Assembly (NCBI GenBank): GCA_021789395.1
Contig: JAJYJP010000047.1
Span: 1 to 6,669 of the forward strand
From: a bacterium
Lineage (GTDB): Bacteria > Patescibacteriota > Minisyncoccia > Moranbacterales > UBA2206
Direction of reading: 5' to 3'
Length of the DNA: 6,669 nt
This document shows positions 5,483 through 6,669 of this stretch, piece after piece; the stretch's first letter is position 1; each line of letters opens with the position of its first letter. The notes below the pieces were generated by a model. That model made no database searches, was not told where the DNA came from, and worked only from the letters and a program-made list of their open reading frames with translations. A program made the translations under genes and the position numbers.

Positions 5483-6669
5483 CTTGAGCGATTTTTTGAT
5501 CTGGGCCTTGGCCAAGCTAGTGCGGACGAATTTCAACCAATCTTGCGAGGGACCTTTCCGTTCTTTGGAAATAAGGATGTCGATCACTTCTCCGTTCCTG
5601 ATCTTGTGATCGAGCGGCACCATGTGGCCGTCCGCTTTGGCGCCTACTGCCCGGTTGCCGATCTCGCTGTGAACTTTATAAGCAAAGTCGATCGGCGTGG
5701 CATCTTCCGGCAGATCGATAACATCGCCCATCGGCGTGAAAGCAAAAATATGATTTTTAAAAAATTCCACGTGCAGGCCTTCTAAAAATTCCTGGTCGTC
5801 CTTGCCAATGTCGTTCTGCCATTCGCGCAGCTGTTTCACCCAGGTCAGTTCTTCTTCCGGCACTTTTTTCTTCCGGCCGAATAGCAAGCTCTTCCAGCGG
5901 CTGTCGTTATTGTCGCTATAGATCCAATGGGCGGCGATTCCGAATTCCGCTTCCGTATCCATTTTTTTGGTGCGGATCTGGACTTCCAAAATTTTTCCTT
6001 CCGGTCCGAAGACGGTGGTGTGGATCGATTGGTAACCGTTGGGCTTGGGCAGAGAAATGTAGTCCTTGATCCGTCCGACCAACGGGCGATATTTTTTGTG
6101 GACGATGCCGAGCGTCTCGTAACAGTCGGCCACTTCCGGCACGATGATGCGGATGCCGACCAGGTCGTAGATCTTGTGAATATCCATGTCGTGCTTTTTA
6201 AGTTTCTGAAACAGGCGATAGAGGCGCTTGCTCCGGCCGTAGATATCGATGACGCGGATGCCTTTTTTTAAAAGTTCCTTCTTCAGTTCGGCGACGGCTT
6301 TGTCCACGTATTTTTTGCGGGCTTCATATTCTTCCTCTTCCAATTTCTTCACGAAGGCGTAATTTTCCGGTTCGAGATATCTGAAAGACAAGTCTTCCAA
6401 CCGGCCTTTGATGTCGCCGATTCCCAGGCGGTTGGCGATCGGGGCGTACACTTCCAATGTTTCCAGGGCGATCCGTTTCCTTTTGTTTTCCGGCAGGGCG
6501 TCCAGCGTTTCCATGTTGTGCAGCCGATCGGCTAATTTGGTTAGAACGACGCGGATGTCCTGGGCCATGGCTAAAAACATTTTACGCAGGTTTTCCAGAT
6601 CCAGTTCTTCTTTGGATTCGCGCAACTTGATCTTACCCAATTTGGTGACGCCGTCCACGATGAATGCGA
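5468..6669 (-). CDS. Bifunctional-type (p)ppGpp synthetase/hydrolase RelA/SpoT (Rel), 5' end outside the window
   Basis: The frame is open to the right edge, so the gene is partial; a GTG at 6658-6656 is internal, because the preceding codons (Ala-Phe-Ile-Val) continue the conserved segment before DGVTKLGKIK. Visible parts in protein order begin with the end of the HD hydrolase domain, including LADRLHNM (6535-6512) with the conserved Asp and Asn. The ppGpp synthetase domain follows, with GRSK (6238-6227), RIKDYISLPKPNGYQS (from 6073), EVQIRT (5986-5969) and AAHW. The TGS domain comes last (about 5755-5570). The RxKD signature (RIKD) is that of bifunctional Rel/SpoT rather than the EFDD of synthetase-only RelA. 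The protein stops about 30 residues after TGS, with GPSQDWLKFVRTS then KNGL, so the zinc-finger/helical and ACT domains of full-length Rel are absent. The intact terminator overlapping the stop suggests a natural end, not a frameshift. The first HD motif lies outside, so hydrolase integrity cannot be fully checked. Confidence 0.94.
   Translation of the reverse strand, partial: AFIVDGVTKLGKIKLRESKEELDLENLRKMFLAMAQDIRVVLTKLADRLHNMETLDALPENKRKRIALETLEVYAPIANRLGIGDIKGRLEDLSFRYLEPENYAFVKKLEEEEYEARKKYVDKAVAELKKELLKKGIRVIDIYGRSKRLYRLFQKLKKHDMDIHKIYDLVGIRIIVPEVADCYETLGIVHKKYRPLVGRIKDYISLPKPNGYQSIHTTVFGPEGKILEVQIRTKKMDTEAEFGIAAHWIYSDNNDSRWKSLLFGRKKKVPEEELTWVKQLREWQNDIGKDDQEFLEGLHVEFFKNHIFAFTPMGDVIDLPEDATPIDFAYKVHSEIGNRAVGAKADGHMVPLDHKIRNGEVIDILISKERKGPSQDWLKFVRTSLAKAQIKKSLKKNGL

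Noticed and set aside
5768..5773. CACGTG core as a possible parS site
   Set aside because: parS is a 16-bp palindrome of the type TGTTTCACGTGAAACA. Here the flanks (AATTC and CAGGC) do not match beyond the core, and it lies within conserved relA/spoT codons.
5447..5785. Plus-strand open frames inside relA/spoT (also 5927-6271)
   Set aside because: They are antisense shadows of a strongly conserved coding region, begin in or beyond the terminator, and show no recognisable domain.
6656..6658. GTG as the start of relA/spoT
   Set aside because: The frame continues upstream to the window edge with residues fitting the conserved segment, and the HD domain would be cut in half; the gene is simply truncated by the window.
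1..6669. CRISPR arrays, insertion sequences, integrase att sites
   Set aside because: I see no regularly spaced repeats, transposase or integrase motifs, or target-site duplications. The tRNA-Leu 3' end is followed directly by a terminator, not by an integrated element.

Overview
This 6.7-kb window looks like chromosomal DNA of a small-genome bacterium, most plausibly a Patescibacteria/CPR member (Parcubacteria-like). Pointers are the very short gene-free gaps, the divergent FolD, the visible starts without a Shine-Dalgarno, a RelA/SpoT protein ending right after its TGS domain, and a membrane-anchored Clp/HSP100-like ATPase with a decayed first AAA+ module. TGA ends both parB and the clp gene, so the usual bacterial code applies and UGA-recoding CPR groups (Gracilibacteria, Absconditabacteria) are unlikely. 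The taxonomic placement is inference; no marker gene in the window proves it.

Layout. (1) 1-152, plus: the last 49 codons of an FtsX/MacB-type ABC transporter permease. (2) 153-256: a gene-free stretch of about 16% G+C containing a long hairpin. (3) 257-1090, plus: folD with an unusual nucleotide-binding region, ended by a hairpin whose loop holds the folD stop codon. (4) 1109-1192, minus: tRNA-Leu(CAA), sharing that terminator in the opposite direction. (5) 1217-5429, plus: parA, parB and a large membrane-anchored Clp-like ATPase gene; parA and parB are 32 nt apart, and parB and clp overlap by one base (TGATG). (6) 5456-5482: a bidirectional terminator. (7) 5468-6669, minus: the 3' part of a bifunctional-type relA/spoT gene that runs off the right edge. 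No gene-free stretch exceeds about 105 nt.

How the genes relate. ParA and ParB form the chromosome or plasmid segregation pair (Soj/Spo0J type). No parS site is visible here. The ATPase is probably co-transcribed and translationally coupled with parB, so it is the unexpected third member of a segregation operon. RelA/SpoT makes and degrades (p)ppGpp; FolD supplies one-carbon folates. These two are separate transcription units next to the par operon.

The most interesting item is the ATPase. It has two or three N-terminal membrane segments. Its first AAA+ module keeps the P-loop lysine but has lost the Walker B Asp/Glu, the arginine fingers and the pore-loop tyrosine. Its second module looks catalytically intact but lacks the aromatic substrate pore loop and any obvious ClpP-docking tripeptide. 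This suggests a membrane-bound HSP100 derivative that does not work as a standard ClpP unfoldase.
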